Positions 31,431 to 42,298 of a stretch of DNA of 64,000 nucleotides are shown here, piece after piece; position 1 is the first letter of the stretch; each line of letters opens with the position of its first letter. The notes under the pieces are model-generated. The model did not search any database. It worked only from the letters and a program-made list of their open reading frames with translations, and had not been told where the DNA came from. The position numbers were made by a program, and so were the translations under genes. Origin of the DNA: Dichetophora obliterata (Eukaryota > Arthropoda > Insecta > Diptera > Sciomyzidae). Where the stretch lies: positions 52,602,982-52,666,981 of the forward strand of contig OY986439.1 of assembly GCA_963920525.1 (NCBI GenBank), written 5' to 3'.

Positions 31431-31757
31431 CAAATATGGATTGTGTAGGAGGTGCCACGTCCCCATGTCTAATGCGTAAAAAATATTATCAGTGAAACGG
31501 CACGTGTAAATTGTGGTCGAATACTAACTTTCGAGGCAGTGCGACCTATAACTCTAAAGCTATTCGATATCGCGAAATTTGGGTTGTATGGGGCGGGGCA
31601 CGATCCCTTTTTTCCAACATAGCATGCTTTCTTGGGCTAATACCAATCCATCCAATACCATCCAATACCATCTAACCCAAAAGCGTGAAAATCGAACGAT
31701 CCCTTCTCGAGTTATGAGTACACATTCGGACGTCATTCTCTTTTATATATAAAGATT
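31431..31757 (-). repeat. Possible Helitron terminal fragment
   Basis: Read on the minus strand from 31757 it starts TCTTTATATATAAAAGAGAA, after an A, and continues with ACTCGAGAAGGGATCGTTCG. That opening resembles 5' ends of insect Helitrons (TC, AT-rich, then a conserved GTCCG-type block). A GGATGGTATTGGATGGTATT short tandem lies in the middle. The other end (CTAG with hairpin) is not seen. Confidence 0.35.
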
Positions 31758-31903
31758 CAATGAAACACCCTGTTTTTAACCCTGTAATTTGTAATTATTT
31801 TTAAAAATATAATCCATTGTTTGCTGTCGATGACTTAAGTATAACTTTTAAAGTTGAACTTAAGTATGAAAAGCATTTTCAGAACTTATACTTAAGTACA
31901 ATT

Positions 31904-32463
31904 TAACCCATTCCAGTCGAACAGGGCAAAATTTCACCCCATCATAGGTATTTTTCTCTTGGCGTTCTAGACAAAATGATGGTATCTTTTTGTTTTAAAT
32001 TTTTTTAAGTGAGGGAGAATGAATGGGACTTAATTCGTAAAATTTTGGTATCCGATTGATTTATTTGTTTGTATACACTTATTATTCATTTATTTGTGTA
32101 TTATGAATGATTTACCTGAAATATGTTAAATTTCGTCCCATCTCTGGTTTTCGAACAGGCATTTTTTCTTTTGACGTTCTAAACAAAATCCTCTTAGGTT
32201 TTTGTTATAAACTTTTTGAAGTAAGAGAAAATAAATGGGGCATCAATTCGTGAAATTTTTGTATTAAACGGAGTTTTTACTTGTGTATTATGAATGATTT
32301 ACCTGAAGGGGGTAAAATTCTTTCCCCATTATTATCTCAGGTGTTTGGACAGATAAAGAGACCTCAATTTTATTTTATTTCTATTCTAGGTATCCTTTGC
32401 TAAAGTATGTTAATTTGGACAAAACCGGCGGCCGGGAACTATGTGCAGACTGTAATGTGTTAA
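31904..32463. mobile_element. 560-bp piggyBac-type MITE with two internal repeats
   Basis: TTAACCCATTCCAGTC at the left and the inverted TTAACACATTACAGTC at the right, both beginning with TTAA. The interior is two diverged tandem copies of ~215 bp (shared: TTGGCGTTCTAGACAAAAT/TTGACGTTCTAAACAAAAT and GTGTATTATGAATGATTTAC). Confidence 0.75.
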
Positions 32464-32640
32464 GTATTGATTGTGAAACCAGGCCTAAGTATTTTTAAAA
32501 ATTTTTCCCTATTATCATTATATATTTTTTAATATAATTCACACAACTGTATATTCAAACAAAAAAGATTTCTACTTCAACTATTTATGTACTAATTTTT
32601 TATACAAAACCATAAATAGTCATATTGCAAGCATTTCATT

Positions 32641-32692
32641 TTAGTGCTTTTCATTTTAGTGCTTTTTATTTTAGTGCTTTTTATTTTCGACG
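32641..32692 (+). repeat. Short tandem repeat, ~18-bp unit
   Basis: ATTTTAGTGCTTTTC/TATT repeated about three and a half times. Confidence 0.8.
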
Positions 32693-32746
32693 CCAAGACT
32701 GAAAATTTGTATTCATAGTCTTTAGTTAAAAAAAAAAAAATATAAA

Positions 32747-35338
32747 TTAACCCTTAAATGCACAAGGTTACCGATTTTGACAGAAAAAAATATATCTTAT
32801 GTAAATTTGAGTAAAAATAAAAGCTGCATTTTTACTTTTTTAATTTCTTTTTTTTTAAAAAGTTATTTCAAAAAAGAGATTGTTTCTTTAAAGATACAAT
32901 GTGCATTTATCCACACCTAAAATTCCTATGAAAATATATCAAAATAAAAGAAATGTGTTATGAAATTTTTTATTAATTCATTTATTTTAAAAACTTAAAA
33001 TTATTTTAATACATTTTTAATAAGAATACACTGAAAACTAAAATAATAAGCAAAATCATAAATAAAATCAAAATAACACATATACATTTTTTAAATTCAT
33101 TTATATACATACTTAATGGCAAATAATACAATAAATTACACTTTTTACGAGCTGTGATAATTATAAAAACAATTTTTTTCTGCAGTTCAACATAAATTTA
33201 CTCTACATTTGGTACAATACATCCGTGTTTATCCTGAGCAGTTAGAAAATTTGCATCTATCCTTGTTATCAATCGTTGTCCAATGATCAATCCTATTCAA
33301 TCTGGTGTCCTTCGGAGGCGGCATATGGTAATTAGGTTTGAGGCGTTTTTCTTCAATTTGTGCTTCAATACGAGGGTGTCAGAGAGCTGGAGATTGTACC
33401 GATTAAAAGGAGAATAAGGTCTATCTCTAATTTAAAATCAGTCAATCTCATAGCCTTAAACTCTTGACGATTTTTATTTATTCGTTTGTATAAGAGCCAG
33501 GAATTTACAACTGTCATGTCCAAAAGGTGATAGAACACTCTATTTGTCCACTTACGGCTTTTTATAGCTATCTTATGACGGCCCATGGAGCTGTCCATTA
33601 AATCGACACCACCCATGTGCCGATTATAGTCCTTTATAATTTGAGGACATGGAATCATTTTCACGATTTTGTCCTTTTTGTCAAATCTCTTAATGATTAT
33701 TGGTTTTTCGTTTCATTTCCTATTGTGGCTGATATCAGTTTTACTCCAACATAGGTAGATACTAAGTTGACAATCCTGTTGTCTTTCCAAGACACAGAAG
33801 ATACATCAATTTCATGCACATTACATATAAACTCTTGACTGGTACCACGCTCGAACTTTTGCATGATTTTTTCGTCGGGAAGTTTACAATTTTGTATTCT
33901 GTTACGTCGAATGGTACCAACTGAAAGTATGCTTAGTGTTCGCAAATACACTGCTTATGCCACGGTAGTCTAATAGTTGTCAAAATATATTATGTGGTTT
34001 TGAAATTTCGGTACTTCTCTTACCAGTCGGACCACGATATTGACCGAAGGTTGCAAATCCGGTTTACCAAGACCTGGTGTTTCCGGCGCTCCACTATATA
34101 TTTAAAATTTATATCCATAACCTGTAGTATCATACATTACGAAAAGCTTGAAGACCCATTTTTCGGTTTGCTAGGCAAGTACTGCTTCTTGAAGCTTCCA
34201 ATTTTGATAGAACACATTTGTTCATACACACACAATCTATCTAGTTTTGGCACCCTGCCAAATGTAGTATTTAGTGTGTCAATAACAGGTCTATTAGATA
34301 AAGTCAGTCTCGATTAGGATCATCTCGGGATGGCTGATTTCTTTTATGATTGAGATTAAGAAATTTCCGAAATTTTTTAAAACGCCTAAATCTCATTTGC
34401 TTTTTCACTACATTTACTGAGTGGTCACTTTTTTCCGACCAATAATCTCTTACATTGGGAAGGTTGTGATATGTCATGTAAAAAAGTATTCCAATATATT
34501 TTCATAATTCAAATACATCGAATATCGAAATGAAATGCCTCCTCAAATCCAGCATATCTTATTGTTTCGACAACATATGTTGTTCCAAAGTCTCAGGAAA
34601 CAAAAAGCTCCAAACTTGATATGGTGTTTCCAAATCCATTATGTTTTGTGGTAAGCTACTGTCACCTCTAAATCTAACTTGGTGGTCATTAAACTGTAAG
34701 TTACCTTTCTTCCATATAACTTTCTCAAATTCAGAAGACTTACAATTTATTTTTACATTTCGAAATTCTGAGAGAAATTCATTCCAAGTATTTGTAATTA
34801 TGGTAGATGGAACATTACCAGATGAAGTAGATTCCATGTCAATCAAATCTTCCTGATCAGTATTATCACTGATCATGCCAAGAAAGAAATCCTGAATGGA
34901 TGTATTGAGGTCAACTTCATTCTGATTCATATCATCTTCATCAGTAATCATCTCTAAAAGCCCTGACCTTTGAAAATTATCCCCGAATAAATGTTAACGA
35001 CGCTATCATCACCTCCAAACTCGCTATTACAAAGCAATTAACAGACGTCATCATCAGTCATCATAACTCTTCTAACTCGAATAAATGACGCCATGGCTAA
35101 CAGTTTATCAGATGGTCGTTTACGTGTAATGAATTTTATTTAAAAATTATTATTTAAACAATAGACATGCATGTAAAACTGTAAATTTATTCTTAAGCTC
35201 CAAACACGTGAACTTGCTCTTGCAAAGAACAAAATGAATATGAAAATGTACCAAAGCGTAGCACAAAACGTTATGTTTAACGGAAAGCAAAAGCATGCAG
35301 GGAGTGCACACTGTATCTTTAAAGATACAACCAGTTAA
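32747..35338 (-). mobile_element. piggyBac-type transposon, second copy, frameshifted
   Basis: Candidate TTAA targets at 32747-32750 (followed by CCCTTAAATGCACAAGG) and 35335-35338. The end sequences do not match well, but a subterminal inverted repeat does: TCTTTAAAGATACAATGTGC (from about 32885) against the complement near the right end, ATCTTTAAAGATACAGTGTG. The transposase gene between is on the minus strand. Coordinates of the left end are provisional. Confidence 0.6.
33365..34951 (-). pseudogene. piggyBac transposase, broken
   Basis: The N-terminal frame 34951-34559 is acidic (ITDEDDMNQNEVDLN) and ends in ETPYQVWSFLFPETLEQHM, usual for piggyBac proteins. The middle, in shifted frames at about 34500-33960, contains RRFKKFRKFLNLNHKRNQPS and PKLDRLCVYEQMCSIKIGSF. 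After that, 33951-33697 reads LPDEKIMQKFERGTSQEFIC. 33664-33365 holds IKDYNRHMGGVDLMDSSMGR and NRVFYHLLDMTVVNSWLLYK, the diagnostic RNase H-fold end with the last catalytic Asp in GGVDLMDS. The Cys-rich C-terminal domain is weak or lost. At least three frame breaks. Confidence 0.8.
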
Positions 35339-38051
35339 AGTGACTCAGTGAGGTGCCGAATGGTCGAAACTTTTTCGAACCACTTACAATCCCTAAAGGA
35401 TATGTTTTGAAAGCATTTAAAATATAAAAGACGAATAACTTGATACAAATATTCGATAATTCTCATGTCAAGAATGAAAGATCAAATATAAAAAAGTGAT
35501 TTTTGTCAAAATCACGCGTTTCATTTTGTGAGTTGGTGCCTTTTAGTTTATGTGGTTGACACACTGGATAATAGGTTTATGGATATATGTTCCATAAAAT
35601 TTACGTAATTTTCTTTTTTGAAAATTCTTAGTTTTTTGACACAACCCAGAAGTATCTAAGGATAAAAAACAAAAGGTTTATAAAAAAAAAATGTTAATCC
35701 GAAAACATTCACAAAACTCGAACTTGTTACTTGTATTTAACTCATGATAGATCCCCATAACGAAGCACTATTAAAATGAAATATTTTTCATTGCATTCTC
35801 GACCTTTACAGATGGTATATTAAGAGTAAAAGTAATTCAGTTGTAGTATGCTTAATATTTAAATAAAAAATTCAATTAAAAAAGTATATCTGCTCAAAAT
35901 GTCTATTTCTTAGAATAAATGCAAGAGAGTAACTCAAGTTTGGGGTAGCTATAATCACAAGTTAAGCTAACTGCAGCATCCACTTGAGATATTAATACCA
36001 ACAATTTTTCATAAAAATAATAACAAAACAACAACAAAATTACGACCTGTCTACACTACATCACAAATACACAGTTTAACGAAGAGTTTGCATAAAATAT
36101 AGATACAAGTTGTAAAATATTTCCATGAATGTCCAGCAAACAATACAAAAGCTAAACAGAAAAAAAAAAAGCAAGAACGGAAAAAACCTAAATAATATAG
36201 TGCTAAAATGGATGAAAAGAAAACGACTTCCTAACAGATGGAACACACAATGAAAATAAACGAAGAATGTCAGAGAAGCCAAAAAATAAGGATGCGCTGC
36301 TATACAAAAGGCCAAAAAGTTTAAATTTATTTATGCAGATGAGAAAAAAGAAATAAATAAGTAAGGATGTATAAAAGAAAAGTAAGAAATAAAACTAAAA
36401 TGAAAAAAAAAAAACCAGAATACAAATGCTGAAGAAGAAGAAAAAGTTTGTGGGAAAGATAATATCAAAGGAAGAGCTTCAGCCATGTTGACTTGAACCA
36501 AACTCATTGCAAAGCCGGAACGCCAAGATAGAGATAAACTCGACAGATGCTGGATGCTGGCTGGTGTGGCGCAAACTGGCTGCAGGCAAAAAGTTGTTGC
36601 AAATGTTTAGGGGGCGGGGGGAAGGGATAAAACAAATTTATATTGAATTAGTTGGGCGAATGTAGAGAGAGAGAGAGAGAGAGAGGCAGTGAATGCGAGT
36701 AGAAACAGGTGTTCGTGCGGCTGGTACCTTGAGCAAAGGATGCCCCGTAAAGCTTAACTAAAGATGACTAGACAAAGGTAGTGCAAATTATGAGAAAGGG
36801 ACAATGCAAAAGCAAAAAAAAAATAACCGTCTTTCATTAAAGGTTTCCAGTAAAAAAGAAAGAAAAAAAGGAAAAAGCTTCAATAGCCGAAAGCACTTTT
36901 TCAGCGCTTTTAAGTGGACAGTAATTAAAAATTAACTCGCTTTTCTAGTTGCAACTACAAACAAGCTTAAAGCTGGAAACATTTAAAAGTTTAACCCAAA
37001 GACAGCACATAATTTCGCACAAAACTTTCATCTGCTCAGCTAAAGCAAATCGTCGCCTTACTCGAGAGCAAAGTTCAAAAAGTTTTCAGCCTTATTTTGC
37101 AGATGTTGCTGCCACTGCCGTTTATGTTGCTGCTGTCGCTGCTGCTGTCGCTGCTGCTTTTGCTGCTACAACATCTCAACGCTCACTAATTGCACATTCT
37201 TGGCATAGTTCCACTTCTAACCGAATAAAATTATTTTGCCCCCTTCAACGCCAGACCAAACTTTAACACCATTGCCAACAATAAAGCTTTAATATCGACC
37301 CTGACTAAGGTGTGGGGCAGCGGTGGGGCATCATCATAAACCCATTCATGCACTTTCCATTATTCTCGCAACGCTATCTCACTTGCTCTCTTACACACTT
37401 TCTATATTGTTTTATTGTCTTGGCCTGGCTTAAGTTGCCAACAAGACGGCTAACTCCTCATAGCATCCCTGTGCAAATTTAACCCAGCCAGCTCTAGAAC
37501 ATTTAATTTTAAAAAAATAAAGCTTTTCCCAAAAAAAAAAAAACAGTTCGAAGAAAAAAGATACTCTTTTGTTTTTGGCTAAATGTGCTAAATTTCGTCA
37601 GCCTTTCGTTAACCCTCAAGGCGGCTTCAGTCACTTCAGCGAGCAACAACATATTAACATTTATTTCTTGTGACTGACTTTTAGCTGACGTACATTTCCG
37701 GACGTTAAACACACTTTGAACACTATACCCACCATCCTTCATGGCTTCCATGCAACTGAACAGTGCTGTGTTTTGTTCAGAGGCGGCTAGAGGATCTGGC
37801 GCTTTGAGGCGCCTCTCTGTGAGCATAAAATTTGTTTTTTTTTTGACTTAAAACTAAAAAACAAGTCAAAAATATATTTTTTTTATTAAAAACTAGTGAA
37901 GAATTATCTTCGACTGGGTCGAAGTTAAAATACCACACATTGATTGAGTGCCATGTTTTAGTGCATGCGAAGTATGGAATGTTGTATTATTATGATGAGG
38001 CCTCACTTTTTTGGGTCATGATTGTTGTTCAAATTTCAAACTCTGAGTTCT
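35339..38051. other. Intergenic or intronic, simple repeats only
   Basis: Contains a (GA)n run at 36667-36690, a GTTGCTGCTGTCGCTGCTGC-type triplet run at about 37120-37170 and several homopolymers. Open frames of 60-105 codons here have no domain or codon signal. If sd extends to the right of the window this is a 5' intron. Confidence 0.45.
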
Positions 38052-38230
38052 TTAACCCTTTGACGACGGATGGGCGAATAATAACCCATTTACATTTTGA
38101 AGTCTTGTGAGCACAATTTTCGAATAAATCTCGAAAATTGTGCTCACGAGATATATTCGAAAAATAGGGCTTAAATGATTAGAAATCAATGTGGCCTTTT
38201 ACGTGTGCCACATTTTTCGAACTTTTTTAT

Positions 38231-38598
38231 TTTTATTTTTTAAAAAAACCAAGGTATGCGCCTTATACAAACAAGGTTTGGTCTTAGTCCTGAAAGGAAA
38301 GGGATAGATTATTTAGAGAAATTGATTGGAACCATACGTGAATTAGTGATTAGGCGAAACAAACGTGAAAGACAATATGAATTGCTTTTAACCGAGGCTA
38401 GTGTTATGTCTTAACCTCGGCAAGCATTTCCAGCCCTTAGTTGTTCCTGTCTTTAATTTCGCATTTTTAGTTTTCCAAAATTCTTGAATGAAGGAAAGAA
38501 CAAAGAAAGTGAAAAGAACCATGCCCGAACCCGGATTCGAACCAGGGACCTCTGGGTTGATAGTCTAGCGCACTTGCCACTAGACTACAAAGGCCGAC
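38231..38598 (-). repeat. SINE family A, complete reference copy
   Basis: From 38598 leftwards: GTCGGCCTTTGTAGTCTAGT (A box inside), then GGTCCCTGGTTCGAATCCGG with a perfect B box and a pairing T-stem, then TTCGGGCATGG. The shared body runs to GGAGCATGCCTTG-like sequence (here GCGCATACCTTGG) and an A/T-rich tail near 38231. The D-stem pairs, but a full cloverleaf does not form, so this is a SINE head, not a tRNA gene. Confidence 0.8.
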
Positions 38599-38939
38599 AT
38601 TTTAAGAGAAAGAAAAAGCAAGGAAGTCAAATATATTTTTTTTTCATATGTATTTATTAATACCGATTTCTCAGAGACTACAGATATAGGTACCACAAAC
38701 AATTTTAAAATACGAGCGGTTATATTTTCTCATCCCATTTATGTCAAAACCTTTATGAATCAGCTACTCCAACAACAAAGTAAAAAATAGATTTTCCGGA
38801 TAGGTTAAAAATAACCCAATCGTCCTTAACGGTAAAAAAAAAACACTAAAATGTCTTTAAAAGTAATTTTAATTACTGCAAAAGTTTAAACAACAAAAAC
38901 TTATTCATGTAGCGTAAATTACGATAAAGAAAATATTTC

Positions 38940-39350
38940 AAAACATTGCTTATCTTTTGTTAAACAAAAAGGCTTATTACAGGCGACACAATAATGATTT
39001 GATCTGTGATCAAATTCTTTTACGTGCATACAATGCAACGCTTTCGGGTGGTATCTGTCCATTTCGTTAAGTAGTTCTTCAGACAGATCACCTTCAAATG
39101 TTTTTTCTTTCGTTTGAAGTTTCTTTCTGCGAAGAATTAAAACTGCGTTTGCAACTTGAAAAACAATTTATCAATTCACTTGACAATTCTGCGCGGAAAT
39201 CCAAGAGTTAGGGGAACTTTCTCATCACATTTTACCATTAGTTTTTCGTATACTATATGTGAATTGTGAACTATATGTGAAAAACACACATGTCCATCAA
39301 GTCAAAAAATAGCGGCAGATAGAATTTAGTTTTTGACTTCAGACATTGAA
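38940..39350 (-). pseudogene. piggyBac transposase C-terminal region
   Basis: Minus-strand readings in mixed frames: FDLMDMCV, KVP then LLDFRAELSSELINCF, and finally HCMHVKEFDHRSNHYCVAC followed by NKPFC. The last is the Cys/His-rich C-terminal domain (C-x2-C pairs) that recognises the transposon ends in this family. Stops within show decay. It is the end of the element bounded at 38052-42214. Confidence 0.7.
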
Positions 39351-40019
39351 TAATTATAATATAGAATGGACACCGCGAACATTCGCCACTACGTCATCCA
39401 CATGTCGCTGCAATCGCTTTGCATATCACCAAAGATTTTCACCTGGTTTGTGCACATAGTTAGGAAAATCCTAAATTGATCCCAAAACAAACATAAATAA
39501 AATCCCACCTTGTTCAAGGTCAGTAGCTCTGCATCGCTGACAAGTGATTTCGTTTGATTGCAATATTTGATTTTTATGCAAAATTTGTAAAATGAGAATT
39601 TTATGGAATTGAGTTTTAAGGCTACAAATAATTCTGCAGTTTATAAAAAATGCATTAATAATAAATGCTATAAGGTAGTCGAAATATTGGCTAATAAAAA
39701 TTAAAAATTAAAATTATTGAAGTTTTTCATTTTTAATAATTTGAACCTTGAGCCCGCAAAATTAAGGATAAAAGTTATAATGTTTGTTTATAATATTTAT
39801 TATTAATAAAAAATAGTATTAAATAATGCAAAAATATAGAATGAATTGACAACATTGCAAAGTTCTTGGCATAGCCTTAATATATAATAGTTATTGTCAT
39901 AAAATTAAAAAACAGAAATAACTTTCAATCTATCTCAAAATATATAAATAATTTAAGTTTAAAGCATAAAGCTGGTTTATATAACTGCATTATTTTATTT
40001 TTACACTTTTTTATCGAAA

Positions 40020-40325
40020 AAGTTCTATAATGTTTTGAATTAAGCCTGAGAACTGTGGAGATGGTATTGTCCAACCACCACGATGAGTTCCTTCGTATTC
40101 ACGGACTTCAATTAGTCTGGATGCGCTTGAATATGTTTAAGGGCTTTGATCACATTTAAATGACTTGCATGCTATGCATTGGTATTTTTTCCATATAATT
40201 TGTGCAATATACCCGGAAAAATAGTTTATTGACATGTCCTTGATATTTGGAACAACAGCTGATGGTTCTTCTGAATCGAAATCGTCGAATTCACAGATAT
40301 TGCTAAATTTTTGCAACTCCATTTC
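40020..40325 (-). pseudogene. P-element/THAP-type transposase end, tentative
   Basis: Minus-strand MELQKFSNICEFDDFDS, then NYFSGYIAQIIWKKYQCIAC and, after a stop, THRGGWTIPSPQFSGLIQN. A 'SGYIA..K....C..C' segment followed by 'GG...PS..F' resembles the C-terminus of P-type transposases. No TIRs of that family were recognised. It lies inside the piggyBac element in place of the missing catalytic core. Confidence 0.35.
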
Positions 40326-41650
40326 TCTATGGTCCCTTTAGCTCCAAAAAAAAAAAAAAAAATTAAAAAGAACCGGTCCGAAAGTAAGTTTAAAAGTTTT
40401 GCAAAAGTCTATAAAGAAGTCATGGACATACACTTTCTTTTAAATTTTGTAAAGTAGTGATATTTGCGTTGGGAAAGTCTATAAGGGCAATCCATAAAAA
40501 CAGGTAACTTTATTTTTAAAGTCCTACGAGGCTTCGGTATGATGTATATGAGCCATTTATTTTGAAAGTGGGACAGGTCTATTTTTTCAAATTTCGAGAT
40601 ATTTAAAGGATAATAAGGGTTAAAGGTAATCGTTTATTAAAAGTCTAATAGTTCAGAGAGTCTATCATTTAACTTATTTGTAGAAAAAAAAATATCTTTA
40701 AATCAATCTCTCTCGAAAGCATGTTTAGACTTTTATTGCTTGAGACCACAGATATATTCGAGAAAATGCCTGTAAGTTTATTAGCAAATTCTCACCCTTT
40801 AAAACCGGATCAATATTAGGAAAAGGGTCATAATTTTCGTTATCTTCTTCTAATGCAAAATCATCTGGATCAATATATTCTGAAATTGTTACCTGCTATA
40901 ATTATAATATAATTATAATATTAATTTTAATATAATTATAATATTAAAATTGTATTATGTTATAAAAACACTTTTGTTTTAGATTTTTATGTAAGCGTTA
41001 TACTGAGGGATTACGTTCATATGATCCTCGGTTGTTTCTTACAAAAGATATTGTGTTTTCAAGACAGTCGGAATTCAAATGTGACGAAAATTTTGTTACT
41101 GATGATGTAAAATTAACACGCAAACAAAGTTTTTCGAATAAAAATCTCCCTTGTAATGAAAAAAGCAGTATTTAAAAAAAAGTGTAGCAAAAGAAGAACT
41201 ACTTTTTTTTTTAAAAAAAAGACGCATCAAAACACTGAAATATTACTTTTTTTTGAGAAGACTACACAACCCCGTTTGTCATTAATTTCAGAGAGAGAAT
41301 ATGTGTTTGTTTACATAAAATAAGGATATGTCTTAAGGATATATACTTAACCTTATTTTGATTGAATCATGACTATAAAACAATAAAAAAGGATATCTGA
41401 AAATCTCCATGCGATTAAAGCTGGGTAAATCTGAATGTATTCTGATTAGCAACAAACTGAAACATTTGGAATAACTTGATTCATTATTTTCACAGTGTGC
41501 ATATACATAAGTTCGCTGTCGCCTTCTCTGCCAGCACTAGAGTTATTGGTAATTCGTCATTGCATCCAGATTTAAATTTTTTTGATGTTGCTTTTTGTTG
41601 TTTTTGTTGTTTTTTTGCACTCTTCAAACAATTTTCGTGGGCATCGCTGA

Positions 41651-41911
41651 TCAAGGCTGCCTCCAAACAAATTTCAATGGCTTTTCTTTTTCAATTCTTT
41701 CCAAAGTTGGCGGTGTTGGCAACGAGCAATTTGAACAAATCACATCCTCAATCTCAACTTCAGAACCTTTCTCTAAATTCTCAACATCATCTTGTAGGAG
41801 GGCGACATCGATCTCATCCAGAAGCTGCTGATCCTCATCTTCGCTATCACAGGCATTTAGTAAATGGCAAATTTGGTCTTTCGAAATGTAAAAACATTTT
41901 GTTCTCTGCAT
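41651..41911 (-). pseudogene. piggyBac transposase N-terminal exon
   Basis: MQRTKCFYISKDQICHLLNA, then CDSEDEDQQLLDEIDVALLQ and EKGSEVEIEDVICSN, ending PPTLERIEKEKPLKFVW. An acidic leader followed by an ...FVW motif is usual for piggyBac proteins, and the start lies 300 bp inside the right terminal repeat, where the transposase should begin. Confidence 0.65.
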
Positions 41912-42298
41912 TTTCGAAAACTTGAATTACACAATTTTATTTAAAACTGGCTTTGCGCACACTCATGTTTACTATTGCATGTTTTTGGCGCGCAAAATAA
42001 TTAAAATCAGTTGTTTATGTCGCTATTTAAGTAAGACTACCCAGTAGGCAAAAGTTGCCTTTGAGTACGATTGGGTGAAAAATAACCTTGGCATTTTTTC
42101 ATTAAAAATTTTTTTTATTTCAATTTTGTATAGAAATATGCTATCGCTAATGACAATTCCACTAAAGTTTTTAAAAAATTTACAGTGGTTTGTTTGTCGT
42201 CCTCAAAGGGTTAAGAATATCGAATCTTATGTGTTTATAATTAAGGCAATTTAATAATTTTTGCGGAATTTAGGAAGTTTTTGTGTTTAATCGATTGA

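Larger units (their letters stand above)
38052..42214 (-). mobile_element. piggyBac-type transposon, first copy, 4.16 kb
   Basis: Bounded by TTAACCCTTTGACGACG (38052-) and the inverted TTAACCCTTTGAGGACG (complement, ending 42214), so both the TTAA target and ~13 bp of terminal repeat are clear. The N-terminal exon is at 41911-41651 and the C-terminal part at 39350-38940, both minus strand. The catalytic core is gone and unrelated sequence, including a P-element-like fragment, fills the middle. A SINE-A copy is inserted near the left end. Confidence 0.8.

Noticed and set aside
33994..34317. A 107-codon plus-strand open frame
   Set aside because: It is antisense to the frameshifted middle of a piggyBac transposase.
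38520..38598. Possible tRNA gene (good B box and T-stem)
   Set aside because: No acceptor stem pairing and it continues into a repeated ~300-bp body shared by four other loci; it is a SINE head.
41476..41925. A 149-codon plus-strand open frame
   Set aside because: It is antisense to the piggyBac N-terminal exon, whose acidic leader and position near the TIR are better supported.
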